The notes beneath the pieces are model-generated. The model did not search any database and was not told the origin of the DNA. It saw only the letters and a program-made list of their open reading frames with translations. Position numbers and translations under genes: made by a program. DNA of 64,000 nt from JAVJQS01 sp040218815 (GTDB lineage Bacteria > Bacteroidota > Bacteroidia > Flavobacteriales_E > Vicingaceae): NCBI GenBank assembly GCA_040218815.1, contig JAVJQS010000008.1, positions 1-64,000 of the forward strand, in the 5' to 3' direction. Shown piece after piece: positions 9,701 through 17,346 of this stretch (within the stretch, counting starts at the first letter, position 1; each line of letters begins with the position of its first letter).

Positions 9701-10235
9701 ATTTGAGAGTAGAAAAATCATACAACGAGAATTGAGAAGTCGTTATAACATCTCTCGTATATATTCTTTAGAGTCACGTTTTACACTGTCAGATAAGGAG
9801 AATAGATCCGAGTTTTTTGATTCTAGGAACTTCAACATTGAGACTAGAGAAGTCGAACCAAAGTTCATTTATCAACCTTCAGTAAAGTTTAGAGTGACCA
9901 TTTTAGGCATTTATGCAGAAAAAGTAAATACCATTGGCACTGAGCAATCTTATAACCGAACAGCAAGTGCTGAGTTAAGGTTTAATGAGGCTGGCAAAGG
10001 AACATTTTCACTTTCTGCAAGCTATATTGATATCCTCTTTAATGCCCCTCAAAATACTTCTCTGGCCTTTGAAATGTTAGATGGCTTAGCTGCGGGTGGC
10101 AACATTACTTGGAATGTTCTATGGCAACGAAACTTGGGAAACAACTTGCAGCTCAATTTAAATTATGGCGGCAGAAAATCGGAAGACTTAAGGGTAATTC
10201 ACACAGGCGGAATGCAAGTTCGGGCGTTCTTTTAA
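6774..10235 (+). CDS. Large outer-membrane beta-barrel protein with SprA-like motifs
   Basis: Protein of 1153 residues starting at TTG (no in-frame ATG upstream), with a signal peptide cleaved near LPAQ (about residue 20). The rest is rich in alternating beta strands, Asn/Asp turns and aromatic residues, as in a large barrel. It is not a TonB-dependent receptor: no TonB box or plug motif is seen. Residues about 139-203 (ISRGINFGNNQD, QAAISDNNLPIQAEGNTQQ) are a conserved block I recall from uncharacterised Bacteroidota proteins. Residues 303-350 (YVNGRLMKRGQDNDYIIDY and onward) match the spacing of two stretches in SprA of this same window. A role in protein export or surface assembly is possible but inferred. 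Confidence 0.65.
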   Translation: MRNILLLLSLLLLAAFLPAQELSNLRETTFTPTQDTIKLDTLSIIPGSEVIKKADGSLVSLMDYIVNYASSEIYLKPQLVNQKLSITYRVFPLLFTEEFSHKSMDRIEPSDPGRYDYFTIKEESKKEDIFSINGLSKNGSISRGINFGNNQDLSVNSNLDLQLSGRITDEISIQAAISDNNLPIQAEGNTQQLQEFDQVYIKVFTDKTSLIAGDFRISRPNSYFMNFNKRVQGGGFSTSFITKQELNEEDNGVVSTSINAAISRGKFSRNIIPGVEGNQGPYKLIGDEGEAFIIVLSGTERVYVNGRLMKRGQDNDYIIDYNTAELTFTPNQIINKDLRIVVEFQYSERNYSRSVVFSENRYEKEKLTIDFNVYSEQDSKNQPLQQDLSDEQINVLKNAGDNLDSAVVSGVDTSGFADDQVRYKIIDSLGQDILVFSKDPDSAIYSARFSVVGQGNGDYIQIQSDANGRVFQWVAPIAGVRQGRYSPIIRLITPKQRQMVTLGTAYEFSKRTQLSIEGAITNNDLNTFSSLDNEDDQSYGYQLKFNHSQPISGSDSGKATNWNTKAFYEQRGRNFEYIERYRNVEFDRDWNIRDLTLEGNEYLIDVETGIAKKQNFLNYEFGSFTKGSDYRGIKNGYKGNFAQNGFSVQSRGSYLTAESANNSEFLRHYSTISQKLLGIKVGAYLEQEQVKFFQAQSDSLQGSSFNRIIWNSFIERGDSTTDNHYKATYGEMYTYLPLVADLDYSNKSQNFDFEFDRTKNRNSRLSGKVTYRKLQIINDSLSPNEPENTLLGRVQYDLRAFKGFLSSNTFYQLGSGLENRREFSFLEVNDGQGTHLWIDFNDNGVKELNEFEVAGANNTFQANYIKVFTPTNDFIRVFSNQFNQVLFLKPNAFLSGEKGVRKFVGRFSNKAAYRAERETQNEEDIYNPFNNDVEDSSLVSINNSFANTLYFNRLSPKFGIDYFYLNNTGKSLLTNGFESRKIIQRELRSRYNISRIYSLESRFTLSDKENRSEFFDSRNFNIETREVEPKFIYQPSVKFRVTILGIYAEKVNTIGTEQSYNRTASAELRFNEAGKGTFSLSASYIDILFNAPQNTSLAFEMLDGLAAGGNITWNVLWQRNLGNNLQLNLNYGGRKSEDLRVIHTGGMQVRAFF

Positions 10236-10324
10236 AAAGAATTTGGACTTATGGGATTTAAAAGTGCCTAAAGTACTTGAAGTTTTAAGTTGCTTAGCTA
10301 TTTCAAGAAATCAGCGAAACATGT

Positions 10325-10386
10325 CTTTTTGCGAATGTAATCGCAAGTTGTTATGACTTTTTGCGGATGCAGTCGCAAAAAGTCGT
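10325..10386. terminator. Two tandem related hairpins between convergent genes
   Basis: In the 282-bp gap 10236-10517, GACTTTTTGCG at 10355-10365 is the exact complement of CGCAAAAAGTC at 10374-10384 (8-base loop; 13 bp with one wobble). A smaller relative, TTGCGA/TCGCAA at 10329-10346, lies just upstream, so the sequence was duplicated. The A/T tracts lie inside the stem, so it could act as a terminator in both directions for the 1153-residue protein gene and hflX. Nothing else is recognisable in the gap. Confidence 0.5.
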
Positions 10387-10517
10387 AATTATCTATGAAT
10401 AGGATTTATTTTAAGCTCAAAATGAATTAAAATAGAGCTCAAAATAGCAATAATTGAGCAATATTTGTAGAAATAATGAGCTATAAATGCATCATGCATG
10501 TATTCGTGGAACCCTAA

Positions 10518-11705
10518 TTAATACAACATCCGATGTGGATAGATCTTCAAGTGTAGATCCTTAATATATTCGTATAACATATCCCTCAGCTCCTCGTGAT
10601 TGGTTTTTTGCTGCGCTGAAATAAAGATACTTGGATAGTTTTCTTTCGCCATGTAAGTTTTCTTTAAGTCTTCCAAACTTAAATTTTCCTTGGTTTCAGG
10701 AGTTAAATCATCTTCCTCTTTCTTCACATAAGTATAGGCATCAATCTTATTAAAGATCATTAAAGTGGGCTTATCCTTCGCATTTAGATCCAATAAGGTC
10801 TCATTTACGGTTTGAATTTGTTCTTCAAAGTTGGGGTGAGAGATATCTACTACATGCAACAGCATATCTGCTTCTCTAACTTCATCTAAAGTTGACTTGA
10901 AAGAATCCACCAAATGGTGAGGAAGTTTGCGAATAAAACCAACCGTATCTGTTAATAGAAAAGGCAAGTTGCCGACTACAATTTTTCGAACGGTAGTGTC
11001 TAGTGTGGCAAAAAGCTTGTTTTCAGCAAACACCTCCGATTTAGATAGTAAATTCATTAAAGTAGACTTACCAACATTGGTGTAACCCACTAAAGCAGCA
11101 CGAATCATCTGTTGACGGCCTTTTCGTTGGGTCTCTTTTTGCTTGTCAATCTTCTCTAGTTTGGTTTTAAGTAAAGCAATCTTATCGCGTATTATACGTC
11201 GATCCGTTTCAATTTCTGTCTCACCTGGTCCACGCATTCCGATTCCACCCTTCTGACGGGAAAGGTGTGTCCACATTCTAGTTAATCGAGGCAATAAGTA
11301 TTCGTACTGGGCTAACTCAACTTGTGTCTTCGCAGCTGCAGTTCTTGCTCGCTTGGCAAATATGTCTAGAATGAGTTTGCTCCGGTCTAAAACTTTTGTT
11401 TCTTTAAAGGAGTTTTCAATATTTCTAGTTTGTGAAGGGGAAAGTTCATCATCAAAAATGATCATTCCAATATCATTTTTCTTTACATATTCAATGATCT
11501 CCTCTAGCTTTCCTGTTCCAACAAAAGTTTTAGGGTGAGGAGCAGCTAATTTTTGAGTAAAGCGTTTTATAGATTCGGCCCCAGCTGTTTCAGCTAAAAA
11601 AGCCAATTCATCTAAATATTCTGTTACCCGCTCTTCATTTTGTTCTTGAGTGATTACCCCAACTAAAACGGCTCTTTCTATTTCCTCATCTAAATCGTAG
11701 TGCAT
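10518..11705 (-). CDS. hflX: GTPase HflX
   Basis: Ribosome-associated GTPase that rescues or splits stalled ribosomes under stress. The 395-residue protein has the N-terminal HflX domain (about 1-195) with the glycine-rich signature GGIGMRGPGETE (153-164) and a basic helical linker, then the G domain: G1 GYTNVGKST (207-215), G3 DTVGFI, and G4 NKID. Length is slightly below the E. coli protein, as usual in Bacteroidota. It is convergent with the large outer-membrane protein gene and 51 bases downstream of a small membrane protein gene on the same strand. Confidence 0.94.
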   Translation of the reverse strand: MHYDLDEEIERAVLVGVITQEQNEERVTEYLDELAFLAETAGAESIKRFTQKLAAPHPKTFVGTGKLEEIIEYVKKNDIGMIIFDDELSPSQTRNIENSFKETKVLDRSKLILDIFAKRARTAAAKTQVELAQYEYLLPRLTRMWTHLSRQKGGIGMRGPGETEIETDRRIIRDKIALLKTKLEKIDKQKETQRKGRQQMIRAALVGYTNVGKSTLMNLLSKSEVFAENKLFATLDTTVRKIVVGNLPFLLTDTVGFIRKLPHHLVDSFKSTLDEVREADMLLHVVDISHPNFEEQIQTVNETLLDLNAKDKPTLMIFNKIDAYTYVKKEEDDLTPETKENLSLEDLKKTYMAKENYPSIFISAQQKTNHEELRDMLYEYIKDLHLKIYPHRMLY

Positions 11706-11756
11706 TCGAAGCTATTCGTTATTCTTAATTGGGAAGTTAAGCAAGATATTTCATCT

Positions 11757-12209
11757 TTAAAACCAAGGTCTAGCGACAGCTGACCAAGGCCATGGAATTG
11801 CAGAGAAAATAAGCACCATGGCTAACACAAAGTAAACTGCTTGTCTTCTAAATTTGGCGCTATCATTCTTCCCTTTTTTAGCCATTATTCTTCCTAAAGT
11901 AATAATGCCAATGCCCACAATCATAGAGGCAATGTGTTCAACTGCCCAATACCTCATAGTGGTGTCCCTCATGGTTTCTCCAAAGTTGCTTAACGCTACT
12001 TCTACCACAGGAGATATAAAGTAAAGTACTAAACCAATAACTAACTGCAGGTGAGCAGAAATCAATAAAAACAAACTAACTTTATTATCAAAAGGGGTGT
12101 ATTCCTTTTTTGCAAACCACCCAATGAATGATTTAACTACTGCAATGATTAATAAAATTACTACTACATACCTCAAGAGGTTGTGCAAGTGAAGAAGACC
12201 TGTATACAT
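11757..12209 (-). CDS. Four-helix membrane protein, cytochrome b-like
   Basis: Inner-membrane protein of 150 residues with four predicted helices (about 12-32, 45-67, 90-110, 125-145). Conserved-looking histidines lie in or next to helices: H7 and H9 (LLHLHN), H53 and H92, a pattern compatible with haem ligation; I recall such proteins as common, uncharacterised Bacteroidota membrane proteins sometimes named cytochrome B. The ATG at 12209 is chosen over an upstream TTG at 12227 because a TACCTTTG -7 box overlaps that TTG and ends 15 bases before the ATG. Haem binding is inference. Confidence 0.65.
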   Translation of the reverse strand: MYTGLLHLHNLLRYVVVILLIIAVVKSFIGWFAKKEYTPFDNKVSLFLLISAHLQLVIGLVLYFISPVVEVALSNFGETMRDTTMRYWAVEHIASMIVGIGIITLGRIMAKKGKNDSAKFRRQAVYFVLAMVLIFSAIPWPWSAVARPWF

Positions 12210-12224
12210 ATTGCTAATTTTGCG

Positions 12225-12232
12225 CAAAGGTA
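12225..12232 (-). promoter_or_regulatory. -7 box (TACCTTTG) upstream of the 12209 gene
   Basis: Minus-strand TACCTTTG fits TAnnTTTG and lies 15 bases before the ATG at 12209. It overlaps the alternative TTG start, which argues for the ATG. No clear -33 TTTG is present. Confidence 0.45.
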
Positions 12233-12290
12233 AAGCAAAGCAACAAATAAGGACACTTGTTTGCTTAATTTTGATTTTTCTTTAGAATTT

Positions 12291-15200
12291 ATGCGTTTTT
12301 TATCTTTTATTCTTTTTTTCATTGTAGGCATTAATTGCTTTTCACAATCCTGGAAGCCAACCAATGGCAGTATTGATGAGCGAGACCATTATACTGCTTT
12401 TACCAATGCATGCATTTTCGTGAAAGAAGGTAAGATTCTTTCAAATGCAACTTTGCTGATTAAAGAGAATAAAATTGTTGAGGTGGGTACAAATGTGGCA
12501 ATACCAGCCAATAGTTTAGTGAATAATTTAAAAGGTAAATTTATTTACCCTTCTTTTATTGATCTGTACACCCAATTTGGCATCGATTCATTGAAAGCCA
12601 ATTCATCTGGATCCAGAAAACCTCAATTGGAAAGCAAGAAGGCTGGATCTTACTTTTGGAATGAAAGCATAAAAGCCGAGAATAGAGCAGTAGAGCAGTT
12701 TTCTTATTCGAAAAAGCAGGCAGAGCAGTTCAGAAAAATAGGTTTTGGGAGTTTGCTAAGTCATCAAATGGATGGCATCATTCGTGGAACTTCAACTTTA
12801 GTTAGCCTAACAGATGAGGAAGTTCAGCAAGTGCTTAGCCCAGACGCTGCCATGCAGTATGCTTTTTACAAAGGAGTTTCAAAACAAACTTATCCCACTT
12901 CTTTAATGGGCATGATGGCGCTAATCCGGCAAGTACATTATGATGCTACTTGGTATGCAGCCAATGAGCAATCAATAGAGTACAATCAAACACTAGCCGC
13001 TTTAAATCAACAAAAGGCATTACCAAAAATTATAGAAGTTGGAAGCTTGCTTTCCAACTTTCGGGCAGATGTTATTGGTGACGAATTTGATTTTCAGTTT
13101 ATAATCAAAGGTTCAGGTCAGGAATATGAAAGAATTGAGGCAATCAAAAGTACAGGAGCACCCTTAATTGTTCCAATCGATTATCCTAAAGCTTATGATG
13201 TGGGCGATGCTTATGATGCACTTCGATTGCCGCTATCAAAAATGAAGGAATGGGAAATGGCTCCTTATAATTTAAGGCTTTTACACGAAAATAATATTGA
13301 GTTTGCCATTACATCAGCAGGATTAAAATCTCCTGAGGAGCTTTTCAAGAACCTTCAAATCTCAGTAGAAAAGGGCCTTAATAGATCGGCAGCGATCAAA
13401 GCCTTAACGGAAACTCCTGCTAAGCTTATTAATCAGTCAAGTCAATTAGGAACACTAGAGGCAGGGAAATTGGCCAATTTTATTATTACTTCAGACAGTT
13501 TGTTTAGCAAAGAGTTTAAGCTATACGCCAACTGGAATCAAGGAAAAGAGTTTCCGATTATCGAAGAGTCAGCTATAAGCTATGAAGGGAATTACAGTTT
13601 GAACATCAACAAAAAACTGCAGTTTCAAGTTAAAGTGGAACAGAAAGATAAAAAATGGAGTGCCACAGTAAAAGCCAAGGATGAGAATGTTTTCCAAAAA
13701 GCGTCACTTAAGTTGTCGAATAACCGCTTGAGTTTAAATTTTGAAAATCAAGGAGAAAGTTACCAATTAAGTGGAAGTGTAAATGATTCTTTAAGCAGAA
13801 TTTGGTGGGGTAAAACCATGTTAAATGGAGAGTGGGTGGACTGGGCAGCCATAAAAATGAGTACTTCTACCATGGAAGCAATGGAAGACTCAGATGAAAA
13901 GTCTGAAAGCAGCGCAGAAATGCCTAAAATATGGTATCCTAACATGGCTTACGGATTCGATAGCTTGCCTAGCACCCCTAAAACTATTGTTTTTAGAAAC
14001 GCCACGCTTTGGACAAATGAAGAAGAAGGTATTCTAAAAAAACAAGACTTAGTTATACATGATGGAAAAATAAAAATGTTGGGTTATAAAGTCAACATGG
14101 AGGTGATGTTTCCAGACTTGGTAGACAAAGCTGTTGAAATTGATGCAAGTGAAAAACACATTACCTGTGGAATAATAGACGAACATTCTCACATCGCAAT
14201 TGACCGTGGAGTAAATGAGTCAGGTCAAGCCATTACTGCTGAAGTAAGCATACAAGATGTAGTTAAATCGAATGATATAAACATCTACAGGCAGCTTTCT
14301 GGTGGAGTAACCACTTCCCAATTATTGCATGGCTCTGCTAACCCTATCGGTGGACAATCGGCTATCATAAAGTTAAGATGGGGCTTTTTGCCAAAAGACA
14401 TGTTGGTGGAAAATGCTGATGGTTTTATAAAGTTCGCCTTAGGTGAAAATGTAAAACAATCCAACTGGGGAGATAATAGAACGGTGCGTTTTCCGCAAAC
14501 ACGAATGGGTGTGGAGCAAGTATTTTACGATGGCTTTTATCGTGCAAAAGCGTATCAAGATGAGTGGAAGATTTACAATTCAAAATCGAGGAGAGAGAAA
14601 GGAAAAAGTGCCAGCCCAAGAGTAGATTTAGAGTTGGAAGCACTTTCGGAGATATTAGACAGCACACGATTCATTACATGTCATTCTTACATGCAGTCGG
14701 AAATGAACATGCTGCTGCATGTCGCAGACTCCATGCAGTTCCAACTAAATACCTTTACTCATGCTTTAGAAGCCTATAAAATAGCCGATAAATTGAAAGA
14801 AAATGGGGTGGCAGCCTCTACGTTTTCAGACTGGTGGGCTTATAAATTTGAGGTAAATGATGCCATACCTTTTAACGGAGCAATTACACATAATGCTGGA
14901 GTGTTAACTGGGTTTAACTCTGATGATGCTGAAATGGGAAGGCGCTTGAATCAAGAAGCAGCAAAAGCAGTGAAATACGGTGGAGTAAGTGAAGAGGAAG
15001 CTTGGAAGTTTGTGACTTTAAATCCGGCTAAGATGTTGCATTTAGATGATCGAATGGGGAGCTTAAAGCCTGGAAAAGATGCCGATATAGTTGTATGGTC
15101 GGGTCATCCACTTTCAATTTATACCAAAGCAGAACAAACCTATATTGACGGCATGCTTTTTTACGATCAAGCAAGAGATAGTCTGTTGCAGAAGAAGATC

Positions 15201-15320
15201 CTAGAAGAACGAGAACGCCTCATATCATTAATGTTGAATGAGAAAGCGGCTGGAAAGGAAACCCAAGAAGTTAAAGAAGAAAATCAATTGTTATATGATT
15301 GTGAAACCATTGAGCAATAA
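12291..15320 (+). CDS. Exported two-domain amidohydrolase-family protein
   Basis: Periplasmic or surface metal-dependent hydrolase of the imidazolonepropionase-like amidohydrolase superfamily. The ATG at 12291 (1009 residues) is chosen over a TTG at 12261 because it places the signal peptide (to about residue 20, INCFSQ) at the N-terminus. It contains two amidohydrolase-like halves. The N-terminal half has lost the HxH metal motif (DLYTQFG around residue 90). The C-terminal half keeps it: H632/H634 (EHSH), H798, H824 (THALEAY) and D878 (FNSDD), ending with the composite-sandwich strand GSLKPGKDADIVVW. The substrate is unknown. It overlaps the next gene by 26 bases. Confidence 0.85.
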   Translation: MRFLSFILFFIVGINCFSQSWKPTNGSIDERDHYTAFTNACIFVKEGKILSNATLLIKENKIVEVGTNVAIPANSLVNNLKGKFIYPSFIDLYTQFGIDSLKANSSGSRKPQLESKKAGSYFWNESIKAENRAVEQFSYSKKQAEQFRKIGFGSLLSHQMDGIIRGTSTLVSLTDEEVQQVLSPDAAMQYAFYKGVSKQTYPTSLMGMMALIRQVHYDATWYAANEQSIEYNQTLAALNQQKALPKIIEVGSLLSNFRADVIGDEFDFQFIIKGSGQEYERIEAIKSTGAPLIVPIDYPKAYDVGDAYDALRLPLSKMKEWEMAPYNLRLLHENNIEFAITSAGLKSPEELFKNLQISVEKGLNRSAAIKALTETPAKLINQSSQLGTLEAGKLANFIITSDSLFSKEFKLYANWNQGKEFPIIEESAISYEGNYSLNINKKLQFQVKVEQKDKKWSATVKAKDENVFQKASLKLSNNRLSLNFENQGESYQLSGSVNDSLSRIWWGKTMLNGEWVDWAAIKMSTSTMEAMEDSDEKSESSAEMPKIWYPNMAYGFDSLPSTPKTIVFRNATLWTNEEEGILKKQDLVIHDGKIKMLGYKVNMEVMFPDLVDKAVEIDASEKHITCGIIDEHSHIAIDRGVNESGQAITAEVSIQDVVKSNDINIYRQLSGGVTTSQLLHGSANPIGGQSAIIKLRWGFLPKDMLVENADGFIKFALGENVKQSNWGDNRTVRFPQTRMGVEQVFYDGFYRAKAYQDEWKIYNSKSRREKGKSASPRVDLELEALSEILDSTRFITCHSYMQSEMNMLLHVADSMQFQLNTFTHALEAYKIADKLKENGVAASTFSDWWAYKFEVNDAIPFNGAITHNAGVLTGFNSDDAEMGRRLNQEAAKAVKYGGVSEEEAWKFVTLNPAKMLHLDDRMGSLKPGKDADIVVWSGHPLSIYTKAEQTYIDGMLFYDQARDSLLQKKILEERERLISLMLNEKAAGKETQEVKEENQLLYDCETIEQ

Positions 15321-16599
15321 GTACTTAATTTTTGTAGTTGGACTTGTATTTGCTCTTGCAACTCAAGCACAACAACCCGCTAAAAAGCAGCAACAATCTG
15401 TTTTACTGTTGGACGCAACTGCTCATTTAGGAAATGGCAAACTCATTCCAAAAGCAGCTATTGGTTTCTCAAATGGCAAAATTGATATGGTGTTGGCAGC
15501 AATTGATTATCGAATGGATTCCTCCAAGTACGATACGGTTATTCACCTCAAAGGAAAGCACATTTATCCTGGATTTATAGCACCCAATTCACGTTTAGGT
15601 TTGGTAGAAATTGAAGCTGTTCGAGCCAGTAGAGACTTTGACGAAGTTGGAGCATTTAACCCTCATATTAGAAGTTTAACTGCCTACAATACAGATTCTA
15701 GAATTACCCCAACAGTAAGAACAAATGGGGTATTAATTGCTGAGGTTGCACCCGAGGGCGGGGTAATTTCAGGTACTTCTTCTGTTTTTAACTTAGAAGG
15801 GTGGAACTGGGAAGATGCGGTATTAAAAAGGGATAATGGCATTCATCTGAACTGGCCAGGTCTGTATAAAAATTTAGATCAAGACAAGAAAAAACAAAAA
15901 AAAGCAGAGGAGAAATACCAAGAAAGAATAAAGGAAATTGAAACATTTTTTCAACAAGCCTTGGCCTACCAAAAAGTCGATTTTCATTTAGAAAGTAACC
16001 TTCGATTTGAAGCGATGGCTCCCTTATTTGAAAAGAAAAGTAAACTCTTTATTCATGCAGATAATGTGCAAGAAATAACAGATGCCATTTACTTTTTTGA
16101 TGGCTTTGATTTGGAAATAGTTTTAGTTGGAGGATATGATGCTTGGATTGTAGCTGACCTGTTAAATGACCGTGATGTTCCAATTTTATTGCAACGGGTG
16201 CATTCTCTGCCTCAAAGAGAAGGTGATCCAATTGATTTAAGTTTTCGCCTACCAAAAATGCTGAGTGATAAAGGCTTATTAGTTGGTTTAGAAAATTCTG
16301 GAAGAATGGAAGCCATGGGCACTCGAAACATGCCATTCTATGCAGGAACAGCTATAGCTTATGGAGTTGACCCTGAAATAGCTGTTGCCATGCTAAGCTT
16401 AAACACGGCAAAAATATTGGGCATTGATGATAAAGTAGGAAGTTTAGAAAAAGGCAAACTAGCTACTTTATTTGTTTCTGATGGCGATGCCTTAGACATG
16501 AGAACAAATCATGTGAGTTTAGCTTTTATTGAAGGCAAGCGCTTAGATCTAGACAACCCTCAAAAAGAGTTATATCGTAAATTTTCTGGGAAATATTAA
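15295..16599 (+). CDS. Exported amidohydrolase-like protein lacking metal ligands
   Basis: Protein of 434 residues with a signal peptide ending near ATQAQ. The ATG at 15295, inside the preceding gene, is preferred to an ATG at 15238 because the extra 19 residues are Lys-rich and hide the signal peptide. The fold is that of amidohydrolases (YPGFI near residue 90, SRDFDEVGAFNPHIR, VGSLEKGKLATLFV at the end), but the HxH after the first strand is replaced by APNSRLG and no later His pair is evident, so it is probably catalytically dead. Overlap with the intact partner suggests translational coupling and perhaps a heteromer; this is inference. Confidence 0.8.
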   Translation: MIVKPLSNKYLIFVVGLVFALATQAQQPAKKQQQSVLLLDATAHLGNGKLIPKAAIGFSNGKIDMVLAAIDYRMDSSKYDTVIHLKGKHIYPGFIAPNSRLGLVEIEAVRASRDFDEVGAFNPHIRSLTAYNTDSRITPTVRTNGVLIAEVAPEGGVISGTSSVFNLEGWNWEDAVLKRDNGIHLNWPGLYKNLDQDKKKQKKAEEKYQERIKEIETFFQQALAYQKVDFHLESNLRFEAMAPLFEKKSKLFIHADNVQEITDAIYFFDGFDLEIVLVGGYDAWIVADLLNDRDVPILLQRVHSLPQREGDPIDLSFRLPKMLSDKGLLVGLENSGRMEAMGTRNMPFYAGTAIAYGVDPEIAVAMLSLNTAKILGIDDKVGSLEKGKLATLFVSDGDALDMRTNHVSLAFIEGKRLDLDNPQKELYRKFSGKY

Positions 16600-16612
16600 T
16601 AAGTGAGTGTAC

Positions 16613-17257
16613 TTAGAACTTAACTGCTAAACCCGCTGAAATTTGAGCACCACTAAATCTTGCTTCCCAGTCATCCGTTTTAAAACTAGTTCCATTTGCA
16701 CTTATTTCATCTAAATTAAAAGAGTAGGTGCTATAGATAGTGTTTGCAAAGAAGCCAATACTTTCTGTGAAATAGTATTTTATGCCAAGGCCTATCGTAA
16801 AACTGCTGCCTCTCCAATCTGCTCTAAACTTGTCTCCATTTTCGTCTTCTGCAGATTGATCCAGAGAAGCAAGACCTATTCCCAATTCTGCGTTCAGATT
16901 GAATTTATCCTTATTAATAATATAGTAGGTCCCAATAAATCGAAAAGTTGACCCTTTAAAATCTTCATTATTAATATTAACGGAATCAGAGTCTTCAATA
17001 TAGTTTTCAGGTTGGAAGACTATACCAACACTAAACTTATTGGAAATTCCATATTGTGCTTTTAGAGGTATAATTACCGATGCTGTTCCGTCTGTTTCTT
17101 TTGATTTAACTCCAGAAATCTCAGTGGTCACCTCCGTTGCATAAATTCCAAGCCCTATTCCTGCGTCAATTAGAATGTCTCCTTTTTCAAATGACTGCGC
17201 AAATGCAAAATTGTAAGTAAGAAATGAAACAAATAAAAGAAGAACAAATTTTTTCAT
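16613..17257 (-). CDS. Outer-membrane beta-barrel protein
   Basis: Protein of 214 residues with a signal peptide ending near FAFAQ (about residue 20), Gly-rich amphipathic strands (DAGIGLGIY, AELGIGLAS, FTIGLGIKYYF) and a C-terminal phenylalanine (SAGLAVKF). This is the general eight-strand outer-membrane barrel family (OMP_b-brl). No specific function can be read. It is convergent with the amidohydrolase pair, only 13 bases away, and lies downstream of hemE on the same strand with an 89-base gap. Upstream TACTTTGC at about 17308-17315 (minus) is a near match to the -7 box. Confidence 0.75.
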   Translation of the reverse strand: MKKFVLLLFVSFLTYNFAFAQSFEKGDILIDAGIGLGIYATEVTTEISGVKSKETDGTASVIIPLKAQYGISNKFSVGIVFQPENYIEDSDSVNINNEDFKGSTFRFIGTYYIINKDKFNLNAELGIGLASLDQSAEDENGDKFRADWRGSSFTIGLGIKYYFTESIGFFANTIYSTYSFNLDEISANGTSFKTDDWEARFSGAQISAGLAVKF

Positions 17258-17346
17258 AATTGTGGGTTAATGCTAAGGCTTTTTAAGAGCTGCGCAATTT
17301 ATTGTTGCAAAGTACAATAAATAGATGAATTATGAAAAAAGGTATT

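Noticed and set aside
12261..12290. TTG start for the two-domain amidohydrolase
   Set aside because: It would place 10 residues before the signal peptide; the ATG at 12291 fits better.
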